Source of the DNA: Cordia subcordata
Lineage: Eukaryota; Streptophyta; Magnoliopsida; Boraginales; Cordiaceae
Direction of reading: 5' to 3'
DNA length: 64,000 bases
Assembly (NCBI GenBank): GCA_028554755.1
Contig: JAPTOF010000006.1
Coordinates: 13,949,001 to 14,013,000, forward strand
Shown: piece by piece, positions 1 to 12,789 of the stretch
How the letters are laid out: every line of letters starts with the position of its first letter
Position numbering within the stretch: the stretch's first letter is position 1
Translations under genes and position numbers: made by a program
Notes under the pieces: model-generated
The model's database searches: none
The model's input: only the letters and a program-made list of their open reading frames with translations
What the model was told of the DNA's origin: nothing

Positions 1-22
1 TCTCTCTCTCTCTCTCTCTCTC
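1..22. repeat. (TC)n microsatellite
   Basis: Pure TC dinucleotide run at the window edge, so its full length is unknown. Confidence 0.9.
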
Positions 23-60
23 TTAATCTTATTTATTTTTATATGTTTAATTTAATTTAA

Positions 61-1140
61 GGGATAAGGGCGAAAAACTCTCGCAAGACAAAAAGATCCT
101 ATGATCTGAAAAGCTATGCTTAGCCAAGTTGGATCCTAAATAAGATAATAGTATGATATCGCTGATAACATGATCCAATACACGTACCGGTCTCTACTGT
201 AATCCCTGTTGAGACAGAGGAAAAGGGGAAGCGAGTCCGCTTCAGTGGCCGTTGAGGATGAAAGGCCCGTTTAGGACTAACGTGTGTCCATGAGCTCTGT
301 ACACACAGGAACTTACACCCAAGACCACCGGTAGGTCCATTCGACCATCTACCATACGTCTATACTATTCCCCTATTTCCGCTCGCAACTCCGCCGCTTT
401 AGGGTAAGCCAGTCTTGAGAATCCGGCATGAGTCGAGTAACTCTCACTCGTGTGTGCTGTGAGAATGGACATGCCGCCTACTCACCACTCGGTAAGGGCG
501 AACAGGTGTCCGTAAGACCAACTCTCACCCGCGTGTGCTGTGAGAACGGACATTAATTCAGCTACTATTTGTTTGTTTCTGCTTTTATTATTTACATGAC
601 AACTTTACTATTGAAATGTAGACTTTAAATTACATCTTCTTTTGTCTTGGTCTTGCTTTTTCTTCGAATGGTTTGAGCAGGTTGGTCTTGCGGACGCTTG
701 TTCGCCCTTACCGAGTGGTGAGTAGGCGACATGTCCATTCTCACAGCTCACACAGGTGAGAGTTACTCGACTCATGCCGTATTCTCAAGACTGGCTTGCC
801 CTAAAGCGATGGAGTTACGAGCAAAAATAGGGGAATAGTATAGACGTCTGGTAGATGGTCGAATGGACCTACCGGTAGTCTTGGGTGTAAGTTCCTGTGT
901 GTACAGAGCTCATGGACACGCATTAGTCCTAAACGGGCCTTTCATCCTCAACGGCCACTCAAGCAGACTCGCTTCCCCTTTTGCTCTGTCTCAACAGGGA
1001 TTACAATAGAGACCGGTACGTGCATTAGATCATGTTATCAGCGATATCATACTATTCTCTTATTAGGATCCAACTTGCCTAAGCGTAGCTTTTCAGATCA
1101 TAGGATCTTTTTGTCTTGCGAGGGTTTTTTGCCCTTATTC
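61..1140. mobile_element. Foldback (long inverted-repeat) element, 1.08 kb
   Basis: The left arm (about 61-521) is the imperfect reverse complement of the right arm (about 681-1140), with a loop of about 160 bp. The ends read GGGATAAGGGC on the left and, in reverse complement, GAATAAGGGC on the right. Both sides are flanked by TTAA (57-60 and 1141-1144), which may be a target duplication, although TTAA is common in AT-rich DNA. The element is clearly more GC-rich than its flanks and has no convincing ORF. It could be a non-autonomous foldback transposon or two inverted copies of one repeat. A transcript across it would fold into a hairpin of about 460 bp. Confidence 0.8.
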
Positions 1141-1144
1141 TTAA

Positions 1145-2443
1145 AATATTCACAAATCTTAGCCATTAAATTATATTAAAATATTTTACCTCTATCCAAA
1201 ATAACTTTCCCTCTTTCTTTTTTTTTTTTTAACTCTTCTATCCCACCGTATATGATACAATGAAAATTTTCTTTTTCTATTCTTCACTTTAAATATTAAT
1301 TTCTTTTCTTCTTTTTTTCGTACCTTTTTTATTTAATTTTCTTCCTTTTTTCTTGTTATTAATTTCATAATTGCTTGCTTCATTAAGCATTGCGTTGAGG
1401 CCTTGCTTGCTTCATCCACCATGTACTTTTTTGGAGAAAAAAATTTAAGTATTATGCTAAAACATATAGTAAATCAAACAATGATATTGTCAATGTCTCT
1501 TCGGCATATTTAGTAAATTAAAAAACCAAATATAATAAGCATGTAATAATTGTCAGTAATTAAATTGTTACACTCTGAGAACTTGAAGTATTGAAAATCT
1601 AACAACAAAACAATTTAACTTAAGATGTTATAATTAGATTAAAATAAGAAAGGTCATTTTACATATAAATTTTTCATTACATTCAAATGGGTCTTTAACA
1701 AAATTTATATGAAATCACACAAAAATGTAAAGAAGCATAATAAAAACAAAGATTTATAACAAAATTAAAATCAAATGGGTCTTCTTCACCTTCAAATTGA
1801 TTACCAAAATCAAATGAAGTTTTTATATTTTTAGTTTGATTTTTTATGTGTGTTTGGTGTTTGTTAAATTTTTAATAATAATTCAATGAAAGGTTAATAA
1901 GTGGCTAAAACTAAATACAAGAGTTATTAAGTGTCACCATGCATAAAAATTAGGATTATTAAGTGGAATTAGTCCTAACTTATATAATAAAATGATTAGA
2001 TCAAATTGTTACCAAATAAATTTTTTTAAGCGACGATTAAACGTCTATTACATATAACATATATTTCGTGACGATCTTTTGAGAAGTGTTACATTTGAAG
2101 GATTCATAATTACAAAAAAACTGGAGATAGAAGAGTTTTGCTATTGATCTGATTTGTGCGTCTCCTGAGCTATGCAAAGCGAATCGTATTTTCCTCCTTT
2201 GGGTTTTTATTGTCTTTAAAAATTATAGTTAAAAATCAACACCAAATTAATTAATATTTTATTACAAATAATTGGAAAAAATAAAAATAATGACTAGTAT
2301 TTAATAATATATATGTATATATATATGTATATATATAATAGATTATACGATGGTTATGGAAAATTGTTACAAACAAAAAAAATTGTTTTAAGCAATAACA
2401 TATATATGGTGACGACCTTCTTATAAGTGTTACTAGTACACGT
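1145..2443. other. AT-rich intergenic DNA with a diverged direct repeat
   Basis: No gene is visible. Two similar segments, about 2004-2092 and 2362-2432, share a block of the form GTGACGAYCTTYTnAnAAGTGTTAC preceded by similar AT-rich sequence. The GCGACG/GTGACGA motifs recall subterminal repeats of plant CACTA elements, but no CACTA terminus is seen. A short TA-rich run lies at about 2310-2340. Confidence 0.4.
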
Positions 2444-2977
2444 GGATTTTTTTTTTGACCTAAATTTTAAAATGTTATGCAAAACTAACCCCATTTGTAA
2501 AGCGTTTGGAAAAATAACCCAAATTGGTTCTGAAAACGCATTTCACGCATTCCCAGAAGGCGGAACGGGCTCCAGGAGTGCAGCCGCGCTCTAGGAGTAC
2601 GCCTGCATTCCAGGAGTGCGTTTCGCACTTCCAGAACCCGTTTTCTGGGTTTTCCCTACAACCTTGCCAGATTTGATATGATTCTGATTTGATTTGATTG
2701 CGGGGAAGAGAAAATATTCTTAGCAGTGCATTCTGGGAGTGCGATTGCAGTATCCGGAATATATTCCCTGTCATTAATCATGCTTTAGTCACTTCACGTC
2801 ACGGGAAATTTCAGAAATCGCACTCCCAGAATGCGTTTTTTTGTCTATGTAAACCCCAACCCCTTCCTCTGCCTGATCATTCAATCCATTACCCATCATT
2901 CCACTTTCTACCAAATAAACTTTCTACTAAATTCAGTCAATTTATTAGTATAAGTTTCTACCAAAGCACCTAAAAGA

Positions 2978-5600
2978 ATGAATTCAACCGAGGTTACTGT
3001 TCTTTTATTCTACGGCGGTCACACAATAATGACCTATTATGGTCTTGATTATAGAAGTCTAAATATACCATGCAAAATCAAAATTCATCCCGATACAACT
3101 TATGATCAATTTGTTTCTCGTGTAATTAGAAAACTAAGGTTGCGTCCGACCATCGATAGGGTTAACTTATGCTATCATGACCCTAGATGGGATGCTACAT
3201 TGCAGCAGATTTATTATTATCCAAGTGCAATAATTGATGATAAAGATATGCGGGAGATGTATGGCACAGCTCGCTGTGAATGGAACCGTTGTGTGGCCCA
3301 CATAATAGTAGACGTTCAGTCTGTTCAGTCTAACGATGTGTATGTGCCGCAACAAATGTTCGACGTCCCGTACCAGTCCAATATGCCGGACCTAAATGCA
3401 ACACCATCGTATGAAAAAGATGAACATATCAATATTCCAACAATAGCGACAAAGTTTGCCACTTTTTCCCTTTCCCTACAATCACAGTCCACTTTTGAAA
3501 TCGGAGGACCCTCTCATCATGGCAGTGGCACGGAGGAAAGATGTGATGTCGCAGCAGATACTGTTTTGTCAAAGGTAGACGAAGAAAACGAGGATGGTGA
3601 ATTGAACAAGCAAAAAGAAGATGTAGTCTCAGAAGCAAGTTTGAACTACCAAATTGAGAACGAGGTAGAAGGACCGAATGTCGATACAAAGGCGGAGGTA
3701 AATGAGGAGAAAACAGTGGAGTTCCATACTACTAGGACTGAATTCTACACGACAAGCAGGTACGAGGTTACCAAACGTCCAATATGGGGCCCCGACAGGA
3801 TGGAACTGGCCAAAGGAATGGTTTTCTCATCAAAGTGGATGGGATAAGGGTTGTTCAACAAAACGCGATAAAAATACAAAAAAAATATAGGGTCATCAAG
3901 TCGAGTAAGATCCTGTGGAAGGTACAATGTAGGAAAACACATAGTGGAAGTATAGCATGCCCATGGTATGTACGTGTCATAAGGAAAGTAACGCACAAGT
4001 AGTGGGAGATCACGCAGTATGACACCAGAAATGTATGTATGGCGCAAATAACTGCGTCGGGGCACAGAAATTTGACCTCGGGTATGGTTGGATATTTGGT
4101 GAGGTATTTCATAGCTAAGAAGGCTGATTACGAGGTCGGGCTTATCCAAGCTCACATGAAGGAGAAGCTTAACGTGGATATCAGTTACAAAAAAGTACGG
4201 AACGACCGAAATAAAGCAATTGAACTAGTGTATGGTAATTGGGACACGTCGTATCAAATGCTCCCACAGTTTCTTGGTGCCGTGACGGCCAAGAATCCAA
4301 GTAGTGTTGTGAGATATAGGTTCGCCGAAGGTTCAATGCAGGTTGAAAAAATTTTCGACATGATTTATTAGCCATTCAGTCCATGCATCGCGGAGTAGAG
4401 GCATTGTAAGCCTGTTGTTTCGCTGGACGGCACACACTTGCGGGGAAAGTACAAGGGTCAGCTCCTAGTTGCATTAGCCATAGACGCCAACTGCCAAGTG
4501 TTGCCGTTAGCTTTTGCAGTTGTGGACGCAGAGACAACTCATACTTGGTCATGATTCTTCCAGCAGTTACGAGAGAACTTTCTTACTGGGATGCCCGAAG
4601 TGTGTATCATTTCAGATAGGCACGTAGGCATCGCATCTGCAATCGAACAGGTTACACGTAACGGTCAACTTGAAATAAAACATCGCATTTGCTTGAGACA
4701 TCTGAAAAGCAATGTGATGAAAAGATGCGGAATCAATTCATTAAAGACATGTGTTGAATAGCTGACCGAGAATGTTAAGCACGCAAACATGTGCATGCAA
4801 TGAACATGATCCTTGCTATGGACCCTAGTCAAAACAGTGTTGGTAGACAAGTACACAAGTTCCTATTCGATATTTTTGTCGATACATGGACCATGAGCAC
4901 TGATGGGGGATTCAGATGGGGTGTGATGATCACAAATAACGTCGAATGCTTCAACGGTGTCCTCATCGGTGCAAGGGGGTTACCCTTTACGACCGTTGTT
5001 ACTAATACTTTTATGAAGATAAAAGGTTACTTTCATGATCGGTTGGTCCATCCCATGCAGTTGGAAAGTGAAGGTCATCGACTCCCTCCTAGTGTGAGAG
5101 AGCTCTTTGAGAAGTGGGAGACCTCATCACATCGTTATCACATACTTAGTTTCAGAGAGGATGGCAGATACCAGGTCGGTCGGTTGCCAATGTAATGGAA
5201 CGAGAATCTGCCAAACCAGGTTGTCAACTGAGAAGAAAGTACGTGTACTTGCAAAAATTGGGTTGAATATCACTTGCCATGCTCGCATGCACAAATTGTT
5301 GCTCGGTTTAGGGAGTTTAATGTGGAAAACATGATACCTCAACAGCTGACAGTGAAATCGTATAAAGATATCTATTGGCGGACATTCGAGCCTCTTGGAC
5401 ACCAATTTTATTGGACTCCAGCGCTTGCATGAACGTTGCATCCGAACCCAAGTCGTGTCCGACATAGAAGAGGACGAGCCGGAGGCCGGCGCATCCCAAA
5501 CGAGATGGATCACTTAGACAGCCATGGACAATGAATGTGTACAGCATGTGGTCAACCAAGTCACACTGCTCCAATTTGCCCCAACAACCAAAATGTGTAA
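2978..5600 (+). pseudogene. mudrA-like MULE transposase pseudogene
   Basis: This is the remnant of a Mutator-type transposase. The first 289 codons (2978-3847) form the N-terminal region. Homology then moves to frame 1 (about 3850-4790), with the MuDR N-terminal domain and the start of the MULE catalytic core, and to frame 3 (4791-5600). Core motifs are visible: SLDGTHLRGKY around 4425 (first Asp), IISDRHVG around 4605 (second Asp) and NNVECFNG around 4937 (Glu). A SWIM zinc finger follows (CTCKNW...LPCSHA, about 5240-5290). A CX2CX4HX4C zinc knuckle (CTACGQPSHTAPIC) lies near 5540-5580. At least two frameshifts and about eight in-frame stops (for example 4000, 4369, 4397 and about 4552) show it is dead. 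Several stops look like TGG, CGA or CAG codons changed by C-to-T transition. Confidence 0.9.
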
Positions 5601-5929
5601 TCCGTTATGTTTAGCAGTTGCCACAAGTTCCATATGTAATCATTTTATGTCTATTTGTTTTGACGTTGTAATGTTATTGTTTATGCTTATTTGTTGTGAC
5701 GTTGGAACCAAAATGTGCAATCGTTTTATGATTATTTTTTGTGACGTTGTAATGTTATTGTATAATTAAAGTTATCTGTCTACTTGTTGTGGCATTGTAA
5801 TGTTAATGTCTAATTAACGTTGTCATGTATAAAATAACGTGTATAAAATAAATAAAAAAACCAAATGAAAGTCCAATCAACTAAAAATAATGTGTCACAA
5901 ATACATATGAAAATAAAAAAAGTGCTCCA

Positions 5930-8455
5930 AAACTTAATACATCATCTAGGTGTGTAATGATCAGGCCCCTTGCCCCTATTAGTGCGGTAAGGTAAATGAC
6001 GTCTAACAGGGGATGGTGCGTCGCGTTTTCTGGATGAACGCGTCTGACGGCGCGGAGGCTCATGTGCTTATGGCTGTGTGGCTGGTGCTTGGGTCACATG
6101 TGCCTCAGACTACAGCGGCTGGTTCTGCTGCTTAACACCACTGTCCACCAATTGCTCGTGAACGTAGTCCCGGGACCCCATGTATCTGCTCGGAGACCCC
6201 CCCGATGACTCGCTCTACGTCGCCTCATCATCCTCCTCGCCGTCATCTGGCTCATCAATCACCGGCCTGGAGGATCCGCTAGCCTCAAACATACCCTGTC
6301 TACCGCCACTGCTCTGATCTATGTGCATGCTGAAATAGTCAACGGGGAACAAACAAAACGTGGATCGCTGCAATGGTAGCCGTGTGGGTGGACGATATGT
6401 TAGCAATGGTGCATCGAGGGTGAATGGCTGTGATGACCTGGTGGGATACATGTGAGTACGCTGCGAAGGTCAAGTATGCTGTAAATGATGCTCTCTATGC
6501 TGCTGCAATGGCTGCATCAGAGGTGCATTGGGCAACTCCCACACGGCTCTCTGTTGTATGAGATACTCGTGCTGTGTGTGTCAGAATACACTCTTGCCAT
6601 GCAACTGCATGAGCTGCAAGTGTTGCATCACATGTTCTATCGAATGTGCATCGCCGCAAAGGTCCCCTTACTAGTAACGCTACAGCAAATCACGAGAATA
6701 GTGGACCACATGCTGAACAAAAGACGCCTATAGGAAAACATAACATATTGTGGTTAATATCAACTAATAGTCCACAATTTTCATTGAGGAACATAAAAAA
6801 GAGTACAAATGCAGCTCACCAGTGACGTCTCATCACGTGCAGACGCCACGTAACTATCTCTCCTATGACTTGTACCTGGATGATCGGCATGTAATATGGT
6901 CACTTGACGGTACCAAGCCATGTAAGTCCTGAGTGCTACTGCCGTCGGCGCATCCTCCACCTGTCCATGTAAAACGTGATGCTGCCAATTCCCCCCCATA
7001 GCCACAGCCCCTATCAGCGCATCTCCTTCAACCTTTTCCTTCCCCTCCCTATGTTTCTCATGTGCAGACGGATCAAGAGGGATTGCCAACCTTAGTTCAA
7101 ACTGCCGCAAGACACGATCCGGACGGTGCCACTCAACAGTATGCCCAAATATCAATGGGATCCGGGCACGCCAGACGTCACTGTCGGCAACACAATACGG
7201 TGGGAGATTGCCCAGTATCGTCCTTAACGGCTGCCATATGAACTGTAACCAGAACAAGTACCGGATAGTTAATTACATGCATCACGCACGTGTTCAAAAA
7301 TACAAGATTTGAATATTTAATAAAGCAACTTGAGTGTACTATACCTCGTCTGGCTGCAGACGGTCTATAACATCCCGACACTCAACTTGACCTGACTTTC
7401 CGGATGCATTTGTCATTTACTTTTTCACGTAAAACAGTGCACCTCGTGAAACACCAGGGAGCTGAAACGTAGGCTCCAGATGATGCTGCTGTCACTGTAG
7501 CCGCTCTCGTGTGGGATGTAGGAGCTGAGGCCGAAAAGTCGTGAATCTATCCCATGCAAAAAACTGCAACCATTAAACATGTGTTATATTATAATAATGC
7601 TTGTAATAATAAAGTTAACATTCATAAAATCTAAACATAACTACATGATACAAACCAATACCTGGACTAGTGACACGACTCCGCATACACCCTTACACTG
7701 ACGGAAGAAGGCGCGATCAAGTTGCTGGTACAAATATGATAGTACAGCCGTGCCCCAGTTGTACTGCCAGATACGCTGAAAGTCTACCCATAATGGTAAC
7801 CAGGACAAATTACTATCATTCGTACTTGTGTTCGCAAAAAAGTGACAGCAAATCGCGAGAAATATCCACAGCCGTGCTTGCTACTGCGCCTGGTACTGGG
7901 TGGGGTTATTCGGAGTGCCCTACATCACAAACCCGTCCCGTAACTAGATGAAATTTATCGAGTTCCCCACAATGTCAATATGGCTAGTACCGTCATCCGC
8001 AACTGTATTCGCATCAATTCCCAACAAATCACGAATAGTGACAACCCAATCTTCCCTTGAGCATGGGACCGTATCAAGCACCGAAATAGGAGTACTAGTC
8101 ACGGGAAGACCCCAATACACGGCCATATCTTGCAGGGTGATGGTAGCCTCCCTTACAGGTAAATGAAATGTATGGGTCTCCGGCCACCACCTCTCTATCA
8201 TGGCAGTAATCAATCCGCGGTTAAGCTTATGGTAGCGGAATTTATAACACCTATAGAATCCTATCCCCACCAACTATTGTTGTACCAATGGGTGCTCTGG
8301 ATCATTAAACAAAGACCGATCTGACCTATAGCACCTAAAAGTACCCAAATGGTGTGGATCTTGCAAATATTGCACCTGGCGCTCCAGAAAACAGCACAGT
8401 AATGTGATGTCTACTAATGCAGGTCGAGTATCGATAATGAGTCCTAAAATAAAAA
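5930..8455 (-). pseudogene. Plant mobile domain (PMD, MAIN-like) pseudogene carried by the MULE
   Basis: Minus-strand fragments match the plant mobile domain, a domain of unknown biochemical role found in Arabidopsis MAIN/MAIL proteins and in transposons. The 7944-8273 part has the family signature LNRGLITAMIERWWPETHTF, then TITLQDMAVYWGLPV. The 6781-7257 part has the downstream section (WRARIPLIFGHTVEWH, DRVLRQFEL). A piece at about 8274-8450 gives the typical segment before the domain, and 6215-6451 holds an acidic, low-complexity tail. The fragments lie in different frames with stops between them. Introns could explain some breaks, but the N-terminal break at 8273 is a stop inside conserved sequence. 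It converges with the transposase pseudogene. The 3' limit is approximate. Confidence 0.75.
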
Positions 8456-8521
8456 ATAATAATAACGATTAACTAAGTATACTTGACTCTAAACATTAAA
8501 TCTCTAATTTTATCAAATAAT

Positions 8522-8955
<434 letters not shown>

Positions 8956-10278
8956 TCTATTTCTAATAATCATGCTAAAATTATGTTCCAAAACCTAATC
9001 TATAATTCTAACAACAATTAAAATACAAATTAACACAAACTAAAATTAACTATCAAAACAAAAATTACACAATCTAAAAACAAATTACATAACTTAAAAC
9101 GTTAAATACAATTGCAAAAAATAACATAAAATAAAAATAACTTACAAGATCAAGACTATATCCTTCGCAATGACGCTGGAAAACTAAAAATTTCGTATGT
9201 GGGGTTGGGAAAATTTTTTTCAAAATGCAAAGGGAAGAATGAGGGAAAAGAGGCTGTTGTCGTGAATTTATGGAACGCGGGCCGCATTCCCAGAATGTGA
9301 CGCATTAGCGGCCGCCTTCTAGGAACGCGGCCGTGTTCATCTATCCATTACAAACTGCGTTTCGCATTCTGGGAATGTGTGAAACGTGTTTTTGGAACCA
9401 GTTTAGGTTATTTTTCAAACCGCTTTACGAATAGAGTTAATTTTGTATGATATTTTAAAATTTTTGTGTTGAGCCAACTCAGACATATATTCGTATCTCT
9501 TTTTCCTCCGTGGAAAAGATTTGGAGCCATTCTTCATTATATAATTTTCATTTCATTCTCTAGCAACCTCACTTTTTTAAATAATTCCTTATTCTAAGAG
9601 TTTCTTCTTTCAGTTTCATGCGACTTTTCTATTTTAGGAAATTTTCATTTTTGTTTTATTCCAATAAATAATTTTAGTTAAACACATTATTCTAATACAC
9701 TCTTTATTCATAATAATACGCATTCCACCTTACATTTTTACTGGTTAATGTTATTTCTTAACAATTTAAAACTTTTTTAATAAATCTTTTATTTATATTT
9801 TTATTTGGGCGCTGTTGACAGGGAGAGGGGTTTGGATATTGAACGATTTTTTCATTCCTACACGTAGGAATGTTGAAATAAGTATAAGGGTCCCTTACAA
9901 TTTAGCAGACCATCTTGAAAGCAGTTAGAGTACATTTGTTCTAGCCCCTTTTTTACATGTAAGGTAAAACAACATTTATTTTTTGATCGGCTGAGCAAAC
10001 ATTTCATTCCACCCAAAAATATATTACATACAAGAATAACAAAGTTGATTAGATAAGTCCTTGGACTTCCTTATGTAGTAAGTTTAAGAATAACAAAGTT
10101 GATTAGATCTAGAAGATCATCAATTTTGAACATGCAATTACTTAAACTCACAATATAATATTATATATTAATATGTGTGTGTCCTTACAAGATTCTTGCA
10201 GTTTGGAAAAATGAGGAGATGCCTCATCGATCTATCAATCTATACCTAAAATGCATCAACATGTGCTATTGGCACTAA

Positions 10279-10549
10279 TGCTCTATTTGTTATAGTCTTA
10301 TTTTAAGATACTTATCCTATTGAAATAAGGGTAAATCTTATAAGATTTAAGAAATCTTATCATACATCCTATGAAAATTTAAAACAAAACTATACTTTTT
10401 ATCTTATAAGAAATAAGCAATCATTCCTATCTTATTTTTTGTAACTATAGAATGCATGGTGTATATGATAAGATATCTTAAATCTTATAAAATATCTCCA
10501 AATTTCAATAGGATAAGCATCTTAAAATAAAATCATTCCAAACACACTA
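10279..10549. mobile_element. MITE with about 70-bp inverted ends, PIF/Harbinger-like
   Basis: The two ends are imperfect inverted repeats: left TATTTTAAGATACTTATCCT, and the reverse complement of the right end carries TTTTAAGATGCTTATCCT. TAA at 10276-10278 and 10550-10552 fits the 3-bp target duplication of PIF/Harbinger MITEs. There is no coding capacity. Confidence 0.7.
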
Positions 10550-10973
10550 TAAATGCAGCATGTCTCCTTTTTGATGAAAAGAAAAACGACTCTATAAGCT
10601 ATGACTTACTAATTTAGTGTTACACACTTTTTCAAATATCAAATTTCAATTGGTAGGTACCATAACATGGAACAACTTATACTAAACCCGGTTTACACTT
10701 CTACTCAACTACATCGATGTTGCCTTTCATTTACGCCATATTTTCCGTAAGTTTCCTATATTATCTTTATTTTAATGATTTGAACTCCAACTTTTAATTT
10801 CGTTGAACATTTAAATCGAAAAATAAGTGTTAATTATTCCAATGACATATCAACTTAACTTATTAAAAATATTCTAATTTGATATAGAATTCTATAAGTT
10901 TATTAAAACAAAATATAATTTATGATATACAGCATTAACTACTAATTTAACATTAAAATATTTAAATAAAATC

Positions 10974-11000
10974 CCGTGAATCACACGGATCATTTATTAG
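10974..11000 (+). mobile_element. Possible Helitron 3' terminus
   Basis: A small hairpin (CCGTG-AATCA-CACGG, 10974-10988) is followed about 8 nt later by TTAG, close to the hairpin-plus-CTRR end of plant Helitrons. The expected CTAG is degenerate and no 5' end was found, so this is tentative. Confidence 0.3.
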
Positions 11001-11613
11001 GATAAACCTAAAGTAGTCAACCATCTTGAAAAATATCTACATACCAAAGAGTATGGGACACGTAGGCCATTAGCATTAGCTTTGGCCAAATGTATCCTTC
11101 CTCTCTGTATAAATGTGAACTTATAATCAAATATATGAAGATATGGCCTAAAGATATGACACAAAATACTCAAGCCATGAACATCAATATATTACCCAGT
11201 ACATCATAAGTTAATTCTTTTAGGAAAAAAATATATTACTATATTTCTCCTCTTCAATACATACTGGAATTACATAAAATATTTCAATTTTCAAAAGCAG
11301 ATCGATGAAGATAATTAATTTGCCATTCCATGTGAGATCACAGACATTACAATGGTTAACATTTTGGTAACGAAACAAAAAGTAGTTTATATATTCTAAT
11401 GACAAGCAACTCCATTGATTAGTCTCCAGGGATTAAATGAGTTTTAGTGAATTGTAGGAATAACAGATATACTCCACCAATATGAAACTCAGATCAAATA
11501 TTATATATATGCCACATGACTTATATATATAATATTTAATAGTAACCTTAGATGGAAAAAACAAAAGATATATCTTATCAAATGAGACATCAAAAATAAC
11601 ATGCATTGCATTT

Positions 11614-11618
<5 letters not shown>

Positions 11619-11654
<36 letters not shown>
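11619..11654. repeat. (AT)n microsatellite
   Basis: Uninterrupted AT dinucleotide run in the distal upstream region of the invertase gene. Confidence 0.9.
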
Positions 11655-11656
<2 letters not shown>

Positions 11657-12721
11657 GTGTGTGTATATACACATATATATACGTTCACATAGACAAAAAT
11701 AAATTAGAAATACAAATTGGATGGCTTAAACTTCTAGAAAACCTTTAAATACACTTGAAAGACAGATCAATGCATGTTTGTATTTTTTTTATTTGTGTTT
11801 CAAAAGTACTGTAGGAACATCAAACTTACATGAAAAGAATAAAATATTTATTCAAATGAGGCGTGATACCTTGCAAGCTTATATCTAATATTGTATATAA
11901 TACACACACATAAACGCGGAAAATAAATTAAAATATACAAATTTGACGCATGCATAGCCTATTAATCAATCTTTACGACAAAGACAGCTCCAAGTGTGCC
12001 ATTTGATTTGTGTATAAAATTTTATGCACTTCGGTATATAATAAAGAAAAGAGTACTTCAATATATAATCCATATGGGTAAGTAAATAAAAGAGTTAAAA
12101 GGAAGAAATAGAAATTAGCTAGGGCAAAAAAAATCTCTGTTAAAAGTCGTTTCGTCGTAAATCTTTAGTCTATAATTATTTACAAAACCAATGAGTTGTT
12201 GAATCTTAACAAATGTCAATGGTAGAATCACTAATTAAGGAGTGTATCAGAATTGATAATTATATTTTTACAAAAAATTATGTATTTTTAAAGTTAAAAA
12301 ATCAATTTAACCCCTGACGAGAGGAAACTTACTCATATGAATACTAAATTACATGTTTTGGACCTCCTCAAAATTTAAAAAGAAAAAAGTATGATTTGCG
12401 GACCTAACGAAAATTTACAAGTTCCTTTAAGGATTTTGCAAACAGACTTTGGACTTGACTTGTTCTCCGACTTTTCTTTTCTTTTTATTCTTTTTTTTTT
12501 AACTGAAATATAGGTTTTTATATTATATCAAATGATCTGGTTAATATAACATTATACACTTTTATATTACATAACTGACATCAATGCCAATCAAACAACA
12601 CGTGAAAGGCTTCACCTTTGACTTTTCATTTAATGTGATGTCAATTCCACGACTTTTTAGTGTTTCCTCTCTTTTTACTACTCATTGGTTCATTATCGCG
12701 TGCCTTCCATCACAAGAGCAT

Positions 12722-12729
12722 GTATAAAT
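12722..12729 (+). promoter_or_regulatory. TATA box of the invertase gene
   Basis: GTATAAATA lies about 65 bp upstream of the chosen ATG at 12790, a normal plant TATA-to-start distance with a short leader. Confidence 0.6.
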
Positions 12730-12789
12730 ACATAGCCATTTGCTCAATTTCATGCATTGATCTCACAGAAATATATTTCATCAGCAACC

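Larger units (their letters stand above)
9466..12721. other. Intergenic region upstream of the invertase gene
   Basis: No coding signal. It contains a 271-bp MITE (10279-10549), a Helitron-like hairpin end near 10974-11000 and an AT-dinucleotide run (11619-11654). The rest is AT-rich sequence in which I recognise nothing. Confidence 0.6.

Noticed and set aside
2475..2774. 99-codon minus ORF, and similar ORFs at 30065-30403 and 30145-30423
   Set aside because: They lie in MULE terminal inverted repeats and reflect their GC-rich palindromic modules, not genes.
12757..12789. Upstream in-frame extension of the invertase start
   Set aside because: The codon at 12757 is TTG, not ATG. The ATG at 12790 has good context and is followed directly by the signal peptide.
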